Shown here: positions 35,698 through 45,245 of the stretch, piece after piece
Layout of the letters: the number at the start of each line of letters is the position of its first letter
How positions within the stretch are numbered: position 1 is the stretch's first letter
Origin: Clostridia bacterium
Lineage (GTDB): Bacteria; Bacillota; Clostridia; Christensenellales; Aristaeellaceae
Assembly (NCBI GenBank): GCA_017464305.1
Contig: JAFUDS010000005.1
Location: 62,001 to 126,000, forward strand
DNA length: 64,000 nucleotides
Direction of reading: 5' to 3'
Position numbers and translations under genes: made by a program
Notes under the pieces: generated by a model
What the model saw: only the letters and a program-made list of their open reading frames with translations
Told to the model about the DNA's origin: nothing
The model's database searches: none

Positions 35698-37467
35698 TTA
35701 TTCCACCTTTTCGCTCATCTGGGTTCTGTAAATATCCTGATATTCCGGGCAGGAAGCCATCAGCTGCGCATGGGTGCCCCGGCCGATCATCTCCCCTTCA
35801 TGCAGCACGATGATCTCGTCCAGATTCATGATGGAGGAAATCCGCTGGGCCACCACCACGGTGGTGGCATCGCCGTGATGCTCCCGGATGGCCCGGCGCA
35901 GCTCCGCGTCCGTCCGATAATCCAGGGCGGAGGAGGCGTCGTCGAGAATCAAAATTTCCGGGTTCGCCGCCAGGGCCCGGGCGATCAGCAGGCGCTGCTT
36001 CTGTCCCCCGGAGAAATTCGCCCCGTGGATGGCCGCCTCATGGTCGTAGGCATCCTCATAGCCTTCGATGAAGCCTTGAGCCATGGCGTCCTTGGCCGCC
36101 CGCCGCAGCATCGGATCATCCACCTCCCGGCCGAACACCACGTTCTCCCGGATGGTATCCGCAAAGATGGCGTCGTTCTGGAAAACCACGCCGAACTTCC
36201 GGTGCAGGCTATCCCGGTCATAAGCGCGGACGTCCTTTCCCGCCACGAAAACATGCCCCTCCTGGGGATCATAAAAGCGCATCAGCAGGTTGACAATGCT
36301 GGTTTTCCCGCTACCAGTGGCCCCGATAATCCCCAGGCTGCCGCCTTTTTTCACCCGGAAGGAAATATCCTGCAGGCATTGCTGCCGCTCCTCTCCCAGG
36401 AACTGGCCATGGACATCGCTGGATTCATCCTCATCGTAATGGAAGGTCACGTGATCAAACACCAGCTCCTCCTCCCCGGGCAAATCAGCCTCGCAGGCCT
36501 CCGGGGGCAGGGGGGTCAGCTCCTCGGGCATCTCCACCACCTCCGCAATACGGTTGGCGGAGGCGTTGGCTTTGGACATCATCATGAAAATCCGATTCAG
36601 GCCCATGACGCCCATCAGGATCATATTGAAATAGGTTAAGAAGGCCAGAATCACCCCTGGCGCGGTGTATCCGTCATTGACCCGACGGGCGCCGATCAAC
36701 ACCACCAGGGTCAGCCCCACGTTCAGAAACAGGGTCACGATGGGCCCGGGCAGGCTCATGATGACGCTGGCCTTGATCTCCTGCTTGGCCATGGCGGAAT
36801 CGGCCTCTCCGTACCGCCGCTCCTCATAGGGCTCCTTGCTCAGGGCCTTTACCACCCGGATGCCGGTAATATTCTCCCGCATGATGCGAACCAGGGTATC
36901 CATCCGCTTCTGCACCTCATCGTACAGCGGAATGCCCTTCCAGGAGACGAAGGACACCAGCACGATCATGATGGGAGCCATGACGCACAGAATCATGGCC
37001 AAGCCTGTATCCATAGTCAGGGTGATGGCAATGCCCCCCAGTAGCATGATGGGCGCACGAATCCCCATGGTCTGAATCATGCGGACAAAGCTTTGTACAT
37101 TATAGGTATCGCTGGTCATCCGGGAGATCAGGGACGGCAGCCCCACCTGATCCATCTGCCGGCCGGAAAGGTTCAGAGCCGTATGAAACAGATCCCGCCG
37201 GATATAAAAGGTGCTGTCCCGGGCCACCTTGACGCTCATGCGGTTGGCGGTCATGTTCAGCCACCGGGTCGCCACGGTTAAAAGCAGCATCAGCCCGCCC
37301 CAGGCCACCACGATCCATACGCTGTTCGCGGCGGGAACCACGTTATCCAGCAGATGCTCCAGCACGTAGGGAATCAGCAGCTCCGTTCCCGTCCCTGCCA
37401 GCTTCACCAGCATCACCGCCAGAATAAACCAGCGATAGGGTCGAACGTATTTCCAGATCAATTTCAT
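35698..37467 (-). CDS. ABC exporter half-transporter, degenerate ATPase site
   Basis: 589 residues with the same layout as its partner. Walker A is GATGSGKTS and the signature FSGGQKQ is good, but Walker B reads LILDDASS (Asp in place of the catalytic Glu) and the H-loop reads VVAQR (Gln for His). This is the pattern of the inactive site in asymmetric exporters such as TM287/288. ATG 37467 follows AAGGAGA; the upstream open frame is not family sequence. First in the pair. Confidence 0.92.
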   Translation of the reverse strand: MKLIWKYVRPYRWFILAVMLVKLAGTGTELLIPYVLEHLLDNVVPAANSVWIVVAWGGLMLLLTVATRWLNMTANRMSVKVARDSTFYIRRDLFHTALNLSGRQMDQVGLPSLISRMTSDTYNVQSFVRMIQTMGIRAPIMLLGGIAITLTMDTGLAMILCVMAPIMIVLVSFVSWKGIPLYDEVQKRMDTLVRIMRENITGIRVVKALSKEPYEERRYGEADSAMAKQEIKASVIMSLPGPIVTLFLNVGLTLVVLIGARRVNDGYTAPGVILAFLTYFNMILMGVMGLNRIFMMMSKANASANRIAEVVEMPEELTPLPPEACEADLPGEEELVFDHVTFHYDEDESSDVHGQFLGEERQQCLQDISFRVKKGGSLGIIGATGSGKTSIVNLLMRFYDPQEGHVFVAGKDVRAYDRDSLHRKFGVVFQNDAIFADTIRENVVFGREVDDPMLRRAAKDAMAQGFIEGYEDAYDHEAAIHGANFSGGQKQRLLIARALAANPEILILDDASSALDYRTDAELRRAIREHHGDATTVVVAQRISSIMNLDEIIVLHEGEMIGRGTHAQLMASCPEYQDIYRTQMSEKVE

Positions 37468-37519
37468 TTCCAGCGATATCTCCTTCGGCGCGGGCTTCTC
37501 CCTTCCCAGCGCAGTCCTT

Positions 37520-37548
37520 ATTTTACATCGCTTTTGGATCAGACTCAA
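37520..37548 (-). promoter_or_regulatory. promoter of the ABC exporter pair
   Basis: Minus-strand TTGAGT (37543-37548), a 17-base spacer and TAAAAT (37520-37525). Confidence 0.65.
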
Positions 37549-37602
37549 GTAGGTTTTTTCAAAGGTAAAGCTCCCTTCCAGGGCATCCCCGGGAAGCGCA
37601 GG

Positions 37603-37637
37603 AAGGCTCCTGCCGCAAGATGTGCAGCAGGAGCCTT
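37603..37637. terminator. hairpin after the S4-domain gene
   Basis: An 11-bp perfect stem (AAGGCTCCTGC / GCAGGAGCCTT) with a 13-base loop, 20 bases past the stop of the minus-strand S4 gene. The T run lies on the plus-strand side although no plus-strand gene precedes it, so the direction of action is unclear. Confidence 0.5.
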
Positions 37638-37656
37638 TTTTCATTTCTTCAAATCT

Positions 37657-38400
37657 TCAGACATATCGCTCAATCACCGTATTCCATTTTCCCTTTTTGC
37701 TGCGGGATTCCGCCCCCAGGTATCGGAATCTGCCCATTCCCCGGACGGAGACAATCTGCCCCTCCCGGGGCTCCGCATCCGTCCGCAGGCATTCCGCGCC
37801 GTCCAGGAACACCTTTCCCGCCGAAAAGAGACTCTGGGCGTTTCCCCGGCTCAATTGGAAAGCATGGGCCACCAGGGCGTCCATTCGCTCGGAAACAACC
37901 TGGATGACCTCCCGCCGGGTGCGGAACAGTTCGCCCGCCGGCGGCGCGTCCACCCGAACCGCCTTTACGGAGGTATGGCGCACGGAGCTGAGGCTGTCGC
38001 AGATAAAGTCCGCGATCCGCTCCGCGCAGAAAACCCAGGCTTCCTTCTCCCGCAGGATGATATCCCCCAGCAGGCTGCGTTCAAACCCCAGGCTCATCAG
38101 GGACCCCAGCACATCCCGATGGCTCATGTCCCCGGCGAATTTCGCCCCCAGGGGGGAGATGCGAAGGCAGGCCAGGGGAAAAAACTCCTTCTCCTCCGCC
38201 GTGACGCCGAAGCCCGCTATCACCCTTTCGCAGCCCTCCGCCCCGCCAAAGAGGAAAATCTCCTGCTGAGGCAGGCTGGAACGAATGCGGGTAAGGATGG
38301 TCTGTTCGCTGAGGTCCAGAAAATCCGTGTAGCAAGGAATGCCCCGGCTCCAGGATCTTTCCGCCAGCTCCCTCAGGCGTTTTTCCATCTGTGTATCCAT
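37657..38400 (-). CDS. YlmH-like S4-domain RNA-binding protein
   Basis: 247 residues. The middle part (about 60-160) and the C-terminal S4 domain (FQLSRGNAQSLFSAGKVFLDG) match YlmH, an RNA-binding protein usually encoded near cell-division genes and reported to act in ribosome rescue. Here it is away from a division cluster. ATG 38400 is five bases after GGGTGG; an in-frame GTG at 38409 is possible. No clear promoter separates it from the NUDIX gene 34 bases upstream. Confidence 0.82.
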   Translation of the reverse strand: MDTQMEKRLRELAERSWSRGIPCYTDFLDLSEQTILTRIRSSLPQQEIFLFGGAEGCERVIAGFGVTAEEKEFFPLACLRISPLGAKFAGDMSHRDVLGSLMSLGFERSLLGDIILREKEAWVFCAERIADFICDSLSSVRHTSVKAVRVDAPPAGELFRTRREVIQVVSERMDALVAHAFQLSRGNAQSLFSAGKVFLDGAECLRTDAEPREGQIVSVRGMGRFRYLGAESRSKKGKWNTVIERYV

Positions 38401-38434
38401 GATTTCCACCCGTGCCGCCGCTCTCGGCTTTTCC

Positions 38435-39001
38435 TTAAATTCCCAGCATCCGGGCTGCCTTCAGCACCGTCACCTGGGTTTTCGCGTCCGAAATCCGCCC
38501 GGCCATCACGTCCTCCACCAGCTCCGCCAGAGGCACGGTAAACACGTCCAGGAATTCATCCTCGTCCAGATGCCGCTCCCCGGCATGCAGCTTCCGGGCC
38601 ATATACATGCTGATGTATTCGTCGCTGTAGGCGGGGGCGGGATGGAAATCCCCCAGGTCGATCCATTCCTCCGCCGTGAAGCCCGTCTCCTCCCGCAGCT
38701 CCCGCTGAATGGCGGAGAGCCGGTTTTCCTCCTTGCTGTCCAGCTTGCCAGCGGGGATTTCCGTAATCACCCGGTCAATGGGATAGCGGTATTGCCGCTC
38801 CACGATCACCTGCCCGTTCTCCGTGACGGGGATGACGCATACCGCGCCGATGTGGCGGATGATCTCCCGATGGGCCAGGTTGCCGTTGGGCAAGGCGACG
38901 GTATCTTTTTTTACATGGAGGACGAAGCCGTCGAAGATGTCTTCGGAGGAGACCCGCTCCTCGCAAAGGGAGGTTAATTCATGATTTTTATCAATATTCA
39001 T
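38435..39001 (-). CDS. NUDIX hydrolase, ADP-ribose pyrophosphatase type
   Basis: 188 residues with the NUDIX box reading GKLDS.EENRLSAIQRELREETGF (Gx5Ex7REUxEE pattern) and the upstream IPAG and downstream PAPAYSDE segments typical of ADP-ribose pyrophosphatases. Cleaves ADP-ribose to AMP and ribose-5-phosphate. ATG 39001 was preferred to GTG 39007 because GAGAG is better spaced. It follows alaS after a hairpin. Confidence 0.88.
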   Translation of the reverse strand: MNIDKNHELTSLCEERVSSEDIFDGFVLHVKKDTVALPNGNLAHREIIRHIGAVCVIPVTENGQVIVERQYRYPIDRVITEIPAGKLDSKEENRLSAIQRELREETGFTAEEWIDLGDFHPAPAYSDEYISMYMARKLHAGERHLDEDEFLDVFTVPLAELVEDVMAGRISDAKTQVTVLKAARMLGI

Positions 39002-39022
39002 TTTCACACTCTCTCAAATTCA

Positions 39023-39048
39023 ATTCGCCGCGCTTTTGCGCGGCGAAT
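39023..39048 (-). terminator. hairpin between alaS and the NUDIX gene
   Basis: An 11-bp stem (ATTCGCCGCGC / GCGCGGCGAAT) with a TTTT loop. It is followed on the minus strand only by TGAATTT, so it may terminate alaS partially. Confidence 0.55.
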
Positions 39049-39053
39049 CGGTT

Positions 39054-41027
39054 TTATGCTTTGGGCTGAATGGTGGCCTTGATGCGGCGCACACCAGCGG
39101 AGGAGGATTCCTCCTTCTGAATCTTGAAGGAGCCCAGATCCCCGGTGTTCTCCGCGTGGGGGCCGCCGCAGATCTCGAAGCTGTACTCACCCATCTTATA
39201 GGTCCGCACCCGCTCGCCGTACTTGTTTTCAAACAGGCCGATGGCGCCCTTGGCCTTGGCCTCCGGCACGGTCATTTCCTCGCAAACCACCGGCACCTTG
39301 GCGTCGATGGCCACGTTCACCAGCCGCTCCACCTCTTTGATCTCCTCCGGCGTCATCTTCCGGCCGAAGGAGAAGTCGAACCGCAGCCGCTCCGCCGTGA
39401 TGTTGGAGCCCTTCTGGGCCACCTCATCCCCCAGCACCTTCCGCAGTGCCGCGTGCAGCAGGTGGGTGGCGGTGTGCAGCCGGGCCGTCTGCTCGCTGTT
39501 ATCCGCCAGGCCGCCCTTGAACTTCTGGTCCGCGCCCTGGTGGCTCAGCTCCTGATGCTTCTTGAACCGCTCCGCGAAATCATTTTCATCAATGGCCAGG
39601 CCCTTTTCCGCCGCCAGCTCCCGGGTCATTTCAATGGGGAAGCCATAGGTATCATACAGCTTGAAGGCGCTGCGGCCGTCCATGGTGCCCAGGCTTTCCA
39701 TCCGGGTCTTCACCGCCGCCTCCAGCGCCGCCGCGTCCCCGGCCTTGGCCGCCTCGATGATGGGCATCATGTCGGGGGAGGGGCGCAGCTTCTTGCTTTC
39801 CGCCAGCTCCTTCGCCAGGGCCACCTTGTCCGCCGCCCCCAGGATGCCCTCCAGCAGGGCCCGGGTCTGCACCACGTTGTTGTATACCTTCTCGAATTCC
39901 TTCTCGCCCTGCTTCAAGGTCCGAGCAAAACGGCCCTCCTCCAGCTGCAGCTGCTCCAGCACGAAAGCGGCGTTCCGCTCCAGCTCGGGATAAACCTCCT
40001 TATACTGGTCGATAATGACCCGGGCGATCTCCACCGTGAAGCCCTCGGGCATGCCCAGCTGCATGCCATAGCGCACCGCCCGGCGGATCAGCCGGCGCAG
40101 GATGTAGCCCTGGTCGGTGTTGGAGGGGCTGACTCCCCGATCGTCCCCCAGGATGAAGGTGGAAGTCCGCATATGGTCCGCGATGATCCGGAAGGCCTTG
40201 GTGGTCCCCTCATCCGCGCCGTATTCCTTGCCGCTCAGCTTCGCGATGCGGGCCAGGATCCGGGCGAAGGCGTCGATCTCGTAGACGCTCTTTTTCCCGT
40301 TCAGCACGCACACCGTCCGCTCCAGGCCCATGCCCGTGTCCACGTTCTTCTTGGCCAGGGGCTCATACTTGCCCTCCGCGGTCTTGTTATACTGCATGAA
40401 AACATCGTTCCAGATTTCCAGATACCGGCCGCAGGAGCAGGCAGGGGAGCAATCCGGGCCGCAGGGCTCCTTGTCGGTGATGATGAACATCTCCGTATCG
40501 CTGCCGCAGGGGCCGGTGATGCCAGCGGGGCCCCACCAGTTGTTTTCCTTGGGCAGGAAGAACAGGTTCTCCTCCTTCACGCCGCAGTTCCGCCACAGGT
40601 TGTAGCTCTCCTCGTCCCGGGGGCAATCCTCATCCCCCTCGAACACGGTGAAGGCCAGCTTATCCTTGGGCAGGCCCAGATATTCCGGGCTGGTCAGGAA
40701 TTCCCAGCTCCAGGGAATCATGTCCTGCTTAAAATAATCCCCCAGGCTCCAGTTCCCCAGCATCTCGAAGAAGGTCAGATGGCTGGGATCCCCCACATCG
40801 TCAATATCCCCGGTACGGATGCACTTCTGCACGTCCGTCAGCCGGGTGCCGGCGGGATGGGGCGTGCCCATCAGATAGGGCACCAGGGGGTGCATGCCCG
40901 CCGTGGTAAACAGCACGGTGGGATCATTTTCCGGAATCACGGAGGCGGAGGCAATCCGATGATGCCCCTTGGATTCCATAAAGGCTAAAAACTTTTCCCG
41001 CAGCTCGGCGGAGGTAATCTCTTTCAT
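39054..41027 (-). CDS. alaS: alanyl-tRNA synthetase, short form without C-Ala domain
   Basis: Charges tRNA-Ala. The 657 residues contain the class II catalytic domain (1-240), the tRNA-recognition part and the editing domain with zinc ligands H518-x3-H522 and C620-x3-H624. The protein ends right after GVRRI, where the usual ~870-residue enzyme continues into the DHHA1/C-Ala domain, so that domain is absent. An unusual Cys cluster (CGPDCSPACSCG, 189-200) sits in the catalytic part. A stop codon and terminator-like hairpin follow; no frameshifted remnant of C-Ala is visible downstream. Confidence 0.92.
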   Translation of the reverse strand: MKEITSAELREKFLAFMESKGHHRIASASVIPENDPTVLFTTAGMHPLVPYLMGTPHPAGTRLTDVQKCIRTGDIDDVGDPSHLTFFEMLGNWSLGDYFKQDMIPWSWEFLTSPEYLGLPKDKLAFTVFEGDEDCPRDEESYNLWRNCGVKEENLFFLPKENNWWGPAGITGPCGSDTEMFIITDKEPCGPDCSPACSCGRYLEIWNDVFMQYNKTAEGKYEPLAKKNVDTGMGLERTVCVLNGKKSVYEIDAFARILARIAKLSGKEYGADEGTTKAFRIIADHMRTSTFILGDDRGVSPSNTDQGYILRRLIRRAVRYGMQLGMPEGFTVEIARVIIDQYKEVYPELERNAAFVLEQLQLEEGRFARTLKQGEKEFEKVYNNVVQTRALLEGILGAADKVALAKELAESKKLRPSPDMMPIIEAAKAGDAAALEAAVKTRMESLGTMDGRSAFKLYDTYGFPIEMTRELAAEKGLAIDENDFAERFKKHQELSHQGADQKFKGGLADNSEQTARLHTATHLLHAALRKVLGDEVAQKGSNITAERLRFDFSFGRKMTPEEIKEVERLVNVAIDAKVPVVCEEMTVPEAKAKGAIGLFENKYGERVRTYKMGEYSFEICGGPHAENTGDLGSFKIQKEESSSAGVRRIKATIQPKA

Positions 41028-41095
41028 TTGAACGTTCTTCCCCTTCCCGTATTCATCGAAAAAACATATCCGGCGCCCCGCGGACGCCGCCCGAC

Positions 41096-41124
41096 ATTAT
41101 AGCAAATGGGCCCTTTGATTGCAA
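41096..41124 (-). promoter_or_regulatory. alaS promoter
   Basis: Minus-strand TTGCAA (41119-41124), a 17-base spacer and TATAAT (41096-41101), lying within the end of the GGDEF/EAL gene. The leader is about 60 bases; no T-box element was recognised. Confidence 0.75.
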
Positions 41125-42773
41125 GCCTGCAGCTCCTCAAAACGCAGGGGCTTGAAATAATATTCCCCCTGGAAGGTGGTAATGGGGAAGGCCCGCAGAA
41201 TATTCCGCACCGCTTCCCGATCCACCCCCTTGATGTTGATATGCCGCACGCAGGTGGCAGCCATCCGGGTCAGATATTCCAGAATATCCCGATCCTGCTG
41301 GCTGTCCTCAATCCCTCGCAGGAACTGGCTGTCCAGGCACACCGCATCCACCGGCGCGTTCTTCAGAAAGCCGATGGAATCCGTGCCGCTACCGAAGCCG
41401 TCGATGATGACGATGATCCCCTGCTCATGCAGCCGGTCGATGATCTCCCGCATCCGGCCCCGCTCGATGTATCGGCAGTCCGAGTCGAATTTCAGGCTCA
41501 GCTGCTTCGCCGGGAACCCTGTCTCCCGCAGGTAAAAATCCAGGGTCTCCAGGAAGTAATCCGACTCCAGCTGAATCCGGTACACATTCAGGCACAGCAG
41601 ATATCCCGGCCACTTTTCCCGAATCCGGGCCCCGTCCGTCAGCCCCTGGCGCAGGATGAATTCCCCCAGCTCCTCAAAGATGAAGTCCCGCTCCAGAATG
41701 GGGATGAAATCCTCCGGCCCCACCCGGCCATATTTTTCGTCCTCCCAGGCGATGACCGCCTCCGTGCCGTTGACCTGCTCCGTTTTCGCGTCGATGACAG
41801 GCACATATTCCAGATAGAACCCCCGGCAATCGTCCCCGATGCAGTCCCGAATCACGTTCATCAATTCCAGAGATCCGGACTGGTCGTAATGGATGCTGCC
41901 ATTGAAATCCACCAGTTCCCCATGCCGATGCTGCCGGGATTCCTCGTAGGCATAGTGCAGGCAGCTCATGAGGGTGGCCGCGTCCGTGTCGTCGCTGTAG
42001 GCGGACAGCATCCCGCCATTGGCGGACAGCAGATTGCGGGTGCCGTTGATCTCGATGCCCCGCTGCAGCCGATACCGCACCATGTCGTAGATGGCGATCA
42101 TCTCCGCCCGGCTCAGCCCCTCCGCCAGCAGGGTAAAGGCCGCTCCATCCATCCGGTACACCTGGCACCGCTCCTTCACGGTTTCCTGAATCGTCCAGGC
42201 CACCTCCTGCAGCAGCCGGTTGCCATAGGTATAGCCGTGCACCTGATTGATGTCGCTCAGCCCGTTGAACCCCACCATCAGGGCCAGCAGGCCCTTTTTC
42301 TCCCGCATCAGGGCCTCCATCCGCTCCTGGCAGGCGTTCCGGTTGGGCAGCACCGTCACCGGGTCCGTATTGTTGCTGAGGCCCTCGTTGAACATGGCCC
42401 CGCCGATGAGGCTGGGCTTTCCGTCGTCTCCCCGCAGCACGGCGCCCACCACCCGGAAGTTCCCGTATTCCCCGGTCTTGGTCCGAACCCGGTAGGTCAG
42501 GTCATAGGTTTGCGCCCGGCCCTCCAGCAGGGCCACCATGGCGTCCATGTATCTTTTCCGGTCCTCCGGGTGCACATAGTCGTTCCAATCCATGGCCCCG
42601 TTGGGAATATATTCCCCTGGCAGGTTGAACAGATCCACCGCGCTGGCGGAATAGCGGGTATATCCCCCGTCCACATGCATCAGGCTGACTATTGTCCCCC
42701 GAACCAGCAGGGTGAAGGCATCGAAAACATCATCCAGCTTTTGCCGCTGCAGGGGATCCATTTGAATCGTCAC
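41097..42773 (-). CDS. PAS-GGDEF-EAL protein with degenerate active sites
   Basis: 558 residues: a PAS domain (about 20-130), a GGDEF-like domain (about 140-290) and an EAL-like domain (about 300-555). The GGDEF signature is replaced by DGAAF (after YRM), and the EAL parts read TEAV and DGFGSG where active enzymes have EAL and DDFG, so neither cyclase nor phosphodiesterase activity is expected. It may sense or scaffold cyclic di-GMP signalling. The start is GTG 42773 with GGAGGG four bases upstream; it overlaps the kinase stop by four bases, so both are made together. Confidence 0.85.
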   Translation of the reverse strand: MTIQMDPLQRQKLDDVFDAFTLLVRGTIVSLMHVDGGYTRYSASAVDLFNLPGEYIPNGAMDWNDYVHPEDRKRYMDAMVALLEGRAQTYDLTYRVRTKTGEYGNFRVVGAVLRGDDGKPSLIGGAMFNEGLSNNTDPVTVLPNRNACQERMEALMREKKGLLALMVGFNGLSDINQVHGYTYGNRLLQEVAWTIQETVKERCQVYRMDGAAFTLLAEGLSRAEMIAIYDMVRYRLQRGIEINGTRNLLSANGGMLSAYSDDTDAATLMSCLHYAYEESRQHRHGELVDFNGSIHYDQSGSLELMNVIRDCIGDDCRGFYLEYVPVIDAKTEQVNGTEAVIAWEDEKYGRVGPEDFIPILERDFIFEELGEFILRQGLTDGARIREKWPGYLLCLNVYRIQLESDYFLETLDFYLRETGFPAKQLSLKFDSDCRYIERGRMREIIDRLHEQGIIVIIDGFGSGTDSIGFLKNAPVDAVCLDSQFLRGIEDSQQDRDILEYLTRMAATCVRHINIKGVDREAVRNILRAFPITTFQGEYYFKPLRFEELQACNQRAHLL

Positions 42774-45217
42774 GCGCGTCCCTCCTTCTTCCGCTTCTCC
42801 TCCCGCTGGCGGATCAGCCGGCTCAGGGTGTCGTACACCTGGTCCGGCTCCACCGGCTTGGACAGATGGGCGTCCATCCCCGCCCGCAGGGTCTGCTGTA
42901 CATCTTCGTCAAAGGCATTGGCCGTCAGGGCGATGATGGGAATCTCCCTTGCGTCTCCCCGGGGCAGCGCCCGAATGGCCCGGGTAGCCTCGATGCCGTC
43001 CATCTCCGGCATGCGGATGTCCATCAGCACGGCGTCGTAGGTTCCCTCCGGGCTGTTTTCGAACATCTCCAGGGCGATTTTCCCGTTCTCCGCGTGATCC
43101 ACCTGGGCCTCCCGCATGCTCAGCAGCTGCTTCATGATCTCCGCATTGATGAAGATATCCTCCGCCAGCAGGATCCGCCGGCCCGAAAGATCCGCCTCGG
43201 GGGTCTCCGCCGTAGCTTCCTCCGGCGGAGCCTCCTTCGGGCGGTCGCTTTCCGTCAGGGCGATGGTCACCGTGAACTGGCTGCCCTCCCCCTTCCGGGA
43301 TTGGACCTGAATCGTCCCGTTCATGATCTCCACGATGCTCTTGGTAATCGCCAGCCCCAACCCAGTGCTGCCGTAGCGGTTCCCCATGGATTCCCGCTCC
43401 TGGCTGAAGGGGTCAAAGATCCGGGGCAAATACTCCGCCTCCATGCCGATGCCCGTGTCCTGAACGGTGAAGCGAAAATCCGCCTGCCCCCGCTGGGCGC
43501 CGGTCTTTTCCGCCCGGAAGGTCACCTTGCCTCCCACGGGCGTAAACTTCACCGCGTTGCCCAGGATGTTGATCAGCACCTGCTTGATCTTCATGACGTC
43601 GCCGATATAGTAATCATCAATGGCCCCCAGGGCCTCATGCTCGTAGATCAGCCCCTTCTCCCGGCATTGGCTGCCCATCATGGTGTTGATCTCCGCCAGC
43701 ATGTCCGCGAAGCGGAACTCCTCGTTTTTCAGGGCCATGCGTCCGCTCTCGATGCGGCTCATATCCAGAATATCGTTGATCAGTCCCAGCAGATGCCGGG
43801 CGCTGGCCCCGATCTTCTCCAGATGATCCCGGGCCGTATCCGTCAGCCCCGGCTCTGCCAGGGCGATATTGTCCAGCCCGATAATGGCGTTCATGGGCGT
43901 GCGAATCTCGTGGCTCATGGAGGACAGGAAAGCCGTCTTGGCCACATTGGCCTGGGTGGCGGCCTCCAGGGCGGAGCGCAGATGCTCGTTCATGGTCCGG
44001 TGCTGCTGCTGAAGCTCCGTAGTGTCGCTCTTCAGCAGGATATAGAAATTGGCCTCCGGGTCCACGCTATAGAAATCAAATTGCTTGTAGAAGGTTTCCC
44101 CCTCCAGCTCGATGGCGATATCCACCATGTAGGGCTCCTTCACCCGCAGGGCAGCCGCCACGGCCTCCAGGGTCAGAGCCTGCCGCATGGCCTCCCGCTC
44201 CTCCTCCGAGCCGCTGAGCACGGGGTACACCTGGTTTTCCAGATAGGTCTGATAATCGCCGCTGCTGGTGGCGGGGAAAATGTTCCCCCGCTTGACCTGG
44301 GCCAATTCGCCAATGGTGACCCCGTATTTCCCATCCGCCAGGTAGCACACCATGTCGAATTGCTGGGCCAGAATCTTGTCCGTCAGAATCGACTTCACCT
44401 TTTCGCTGTTGCATTCCTGCTCCGTCAGGAAGGCCACCAGATCCCCCGTCAACGGATGCCGAGTGATGGCCGCCTGCACGTTGACAAAGCAGCTTCGCCC
44501 ATCCTTCCGCAGGGAATAGAGCACCAGGCTCGCCTGGTTCCGCCCGTCCAGATATCCCGCCGCCAGGCTTTCCCGGTCAAACCGCTGTAGGTACTGGCTT
44601 CGCTCCTCCTGGATGGGGAAATGGGCTGCCCGCTGGCGCAGGGATTCGGAATAGGTATAGGCGATGGAGTCCGTGTCGAAAAGATCCTTCCCCCGAACCT
44701 CCTCAATGGTATCCCGGGTCAGGTTCACCCGCAGCAGGGCCAGCGTCCGCTCGTTCACGTGGTAAAAATTGTTCCCCAGGCTGGAATAGGTGGTCCTCAG
44801 GCGATTTTCGTACTGCTTCAGCGCGGTCACATCGGAATAGGTGCAGTAGATATAGCTTTCCCCGAAATCCTCGATGAAGGCACAATGAACGTTGCACCAG
44901 ACCCGGTTCTTCTTGGCCGTAATCTTCTGAATGGTCAGGTTCATGCCCCCGTCGTAGGCCACCCGGTTCTGCAGCATGCTGCGCACTAGGGGCCGATCCT
45001 CCGGGTTCGTGCTCTTATAGAATTGCAGGCCGTTCATGAGGGCCATGGCCTCCTCCACGGAGCATTCCATCATAGCCGCGAATTCGGGGCTGACGTACAC
45101 CGTTTCCAGGCGTCCATCCTCGTGCCGGCGAATCAGCACCGCGTTATTCCCCATCTGGCGAATATTTTTCAAAAAATGAGTCTTCGCCTCCAGGGAGCTT
45201 TTCTCTACCGCTTCCAT
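42770..45217 (-). CDS. hybrid sensor histidine kinase with receiver domain
   Basis: 815 residues, soluble: a PAS domain at about 28-135, two further sensor-like regions (150-270 and 285-400), HisKA with H436 in SHEIRTPMNA, HATPase_c with DTGIGM and STGLGLAI, and a C-terminal receiver with D in LMDIRMPEMDG and K in SKPVE. No membrane segment, so the signal is cytoplasmic or comes through a partner. The gene has its own promoter and is translationally coupled to the GGDEF/EAL-like protein. No HPt or output regulator is in the window. Confidence 0.92.
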   Translation of the reverse strand: MEAVEKSSLEAKTHFLKNIRQMGNNAVLIRRHEDGRLETVYVSPEFAAMMECSVEEAMALMNGLQFYKSTNPEDRPLVRSMLQNRVAYDGGMNLTIQKITAKKNRVWCNVHCAFIEDFGESYIYCTYSDVTALKQYENRLRTTYSSLGNNFYHVNERTLALLRVNLTRDTIEEVRGKDLFDTDSIAYTYSESLRQRAAHFPIQEERSQYLQRFDRESLAAGYLDGRNQASLVLYSLRKDGRSCFVNVQAAITRHPLTGDLVAFLTEQECNSEKVKSILTDKILAQQFDMVCYLADGKYGVTIGELAQVKRGNIFPATSSGDYQTYLENQVYPVLSGSEEEREAMRQALTLEAVAAALRVKEPYMVDIAIELEGETFYKQFDFYSVDPEANFYILLKSDTTELQQQHRTMNEHLRSALEAATQANVAKTAFLSSMSHEIRTPMNAIIGLDNIALAEPGLTDTARDHLEKIGASARHLLGLINDILDMSRIESGRMALKNEEFRFADMLAEINTMMGSQCREKGLIYEHEALGAIDDYYIGDVMKIKQVLINILGNAVKFTPVGGKVTFRAEKTGAQRGQADFRFTVQDTGIGMEAEYLPRIFDPFSQERESMGNRYGSTGLGLAITKSIVEIMNGTIQVQSRKGEGSQFTVTIALTESDRPKEAPPEEATAETPEADLSGRRILLAEDIFINAEIMKQLLSMREAQVDHAENGKIALEMFENSPEGTYDAVLMDIRMPEMDGIEATRAIRALPRGDAREIPIIALTANAFDEDVQQTLRAGMDAHLSKPVEPDQVYDTLSRLIRQREEKRKKEGRA

Positions 45218-45245
45218 CCTTCTCCCGCCCTTGACTTTTTCGAAA

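Noticed and set aside
39036..40988. 650-codon open frame opposite alaS
   Set aside because: It mirrors the alaS codons, has no family features and no ribosome-binding site; long antisense frames are common in GC-rich genes here.
41028..41095. T-box riboswitch upstream of alaS
   Set aside because: Leader is too short (about 60 bases) and no T-box or specifier stem was recognised.
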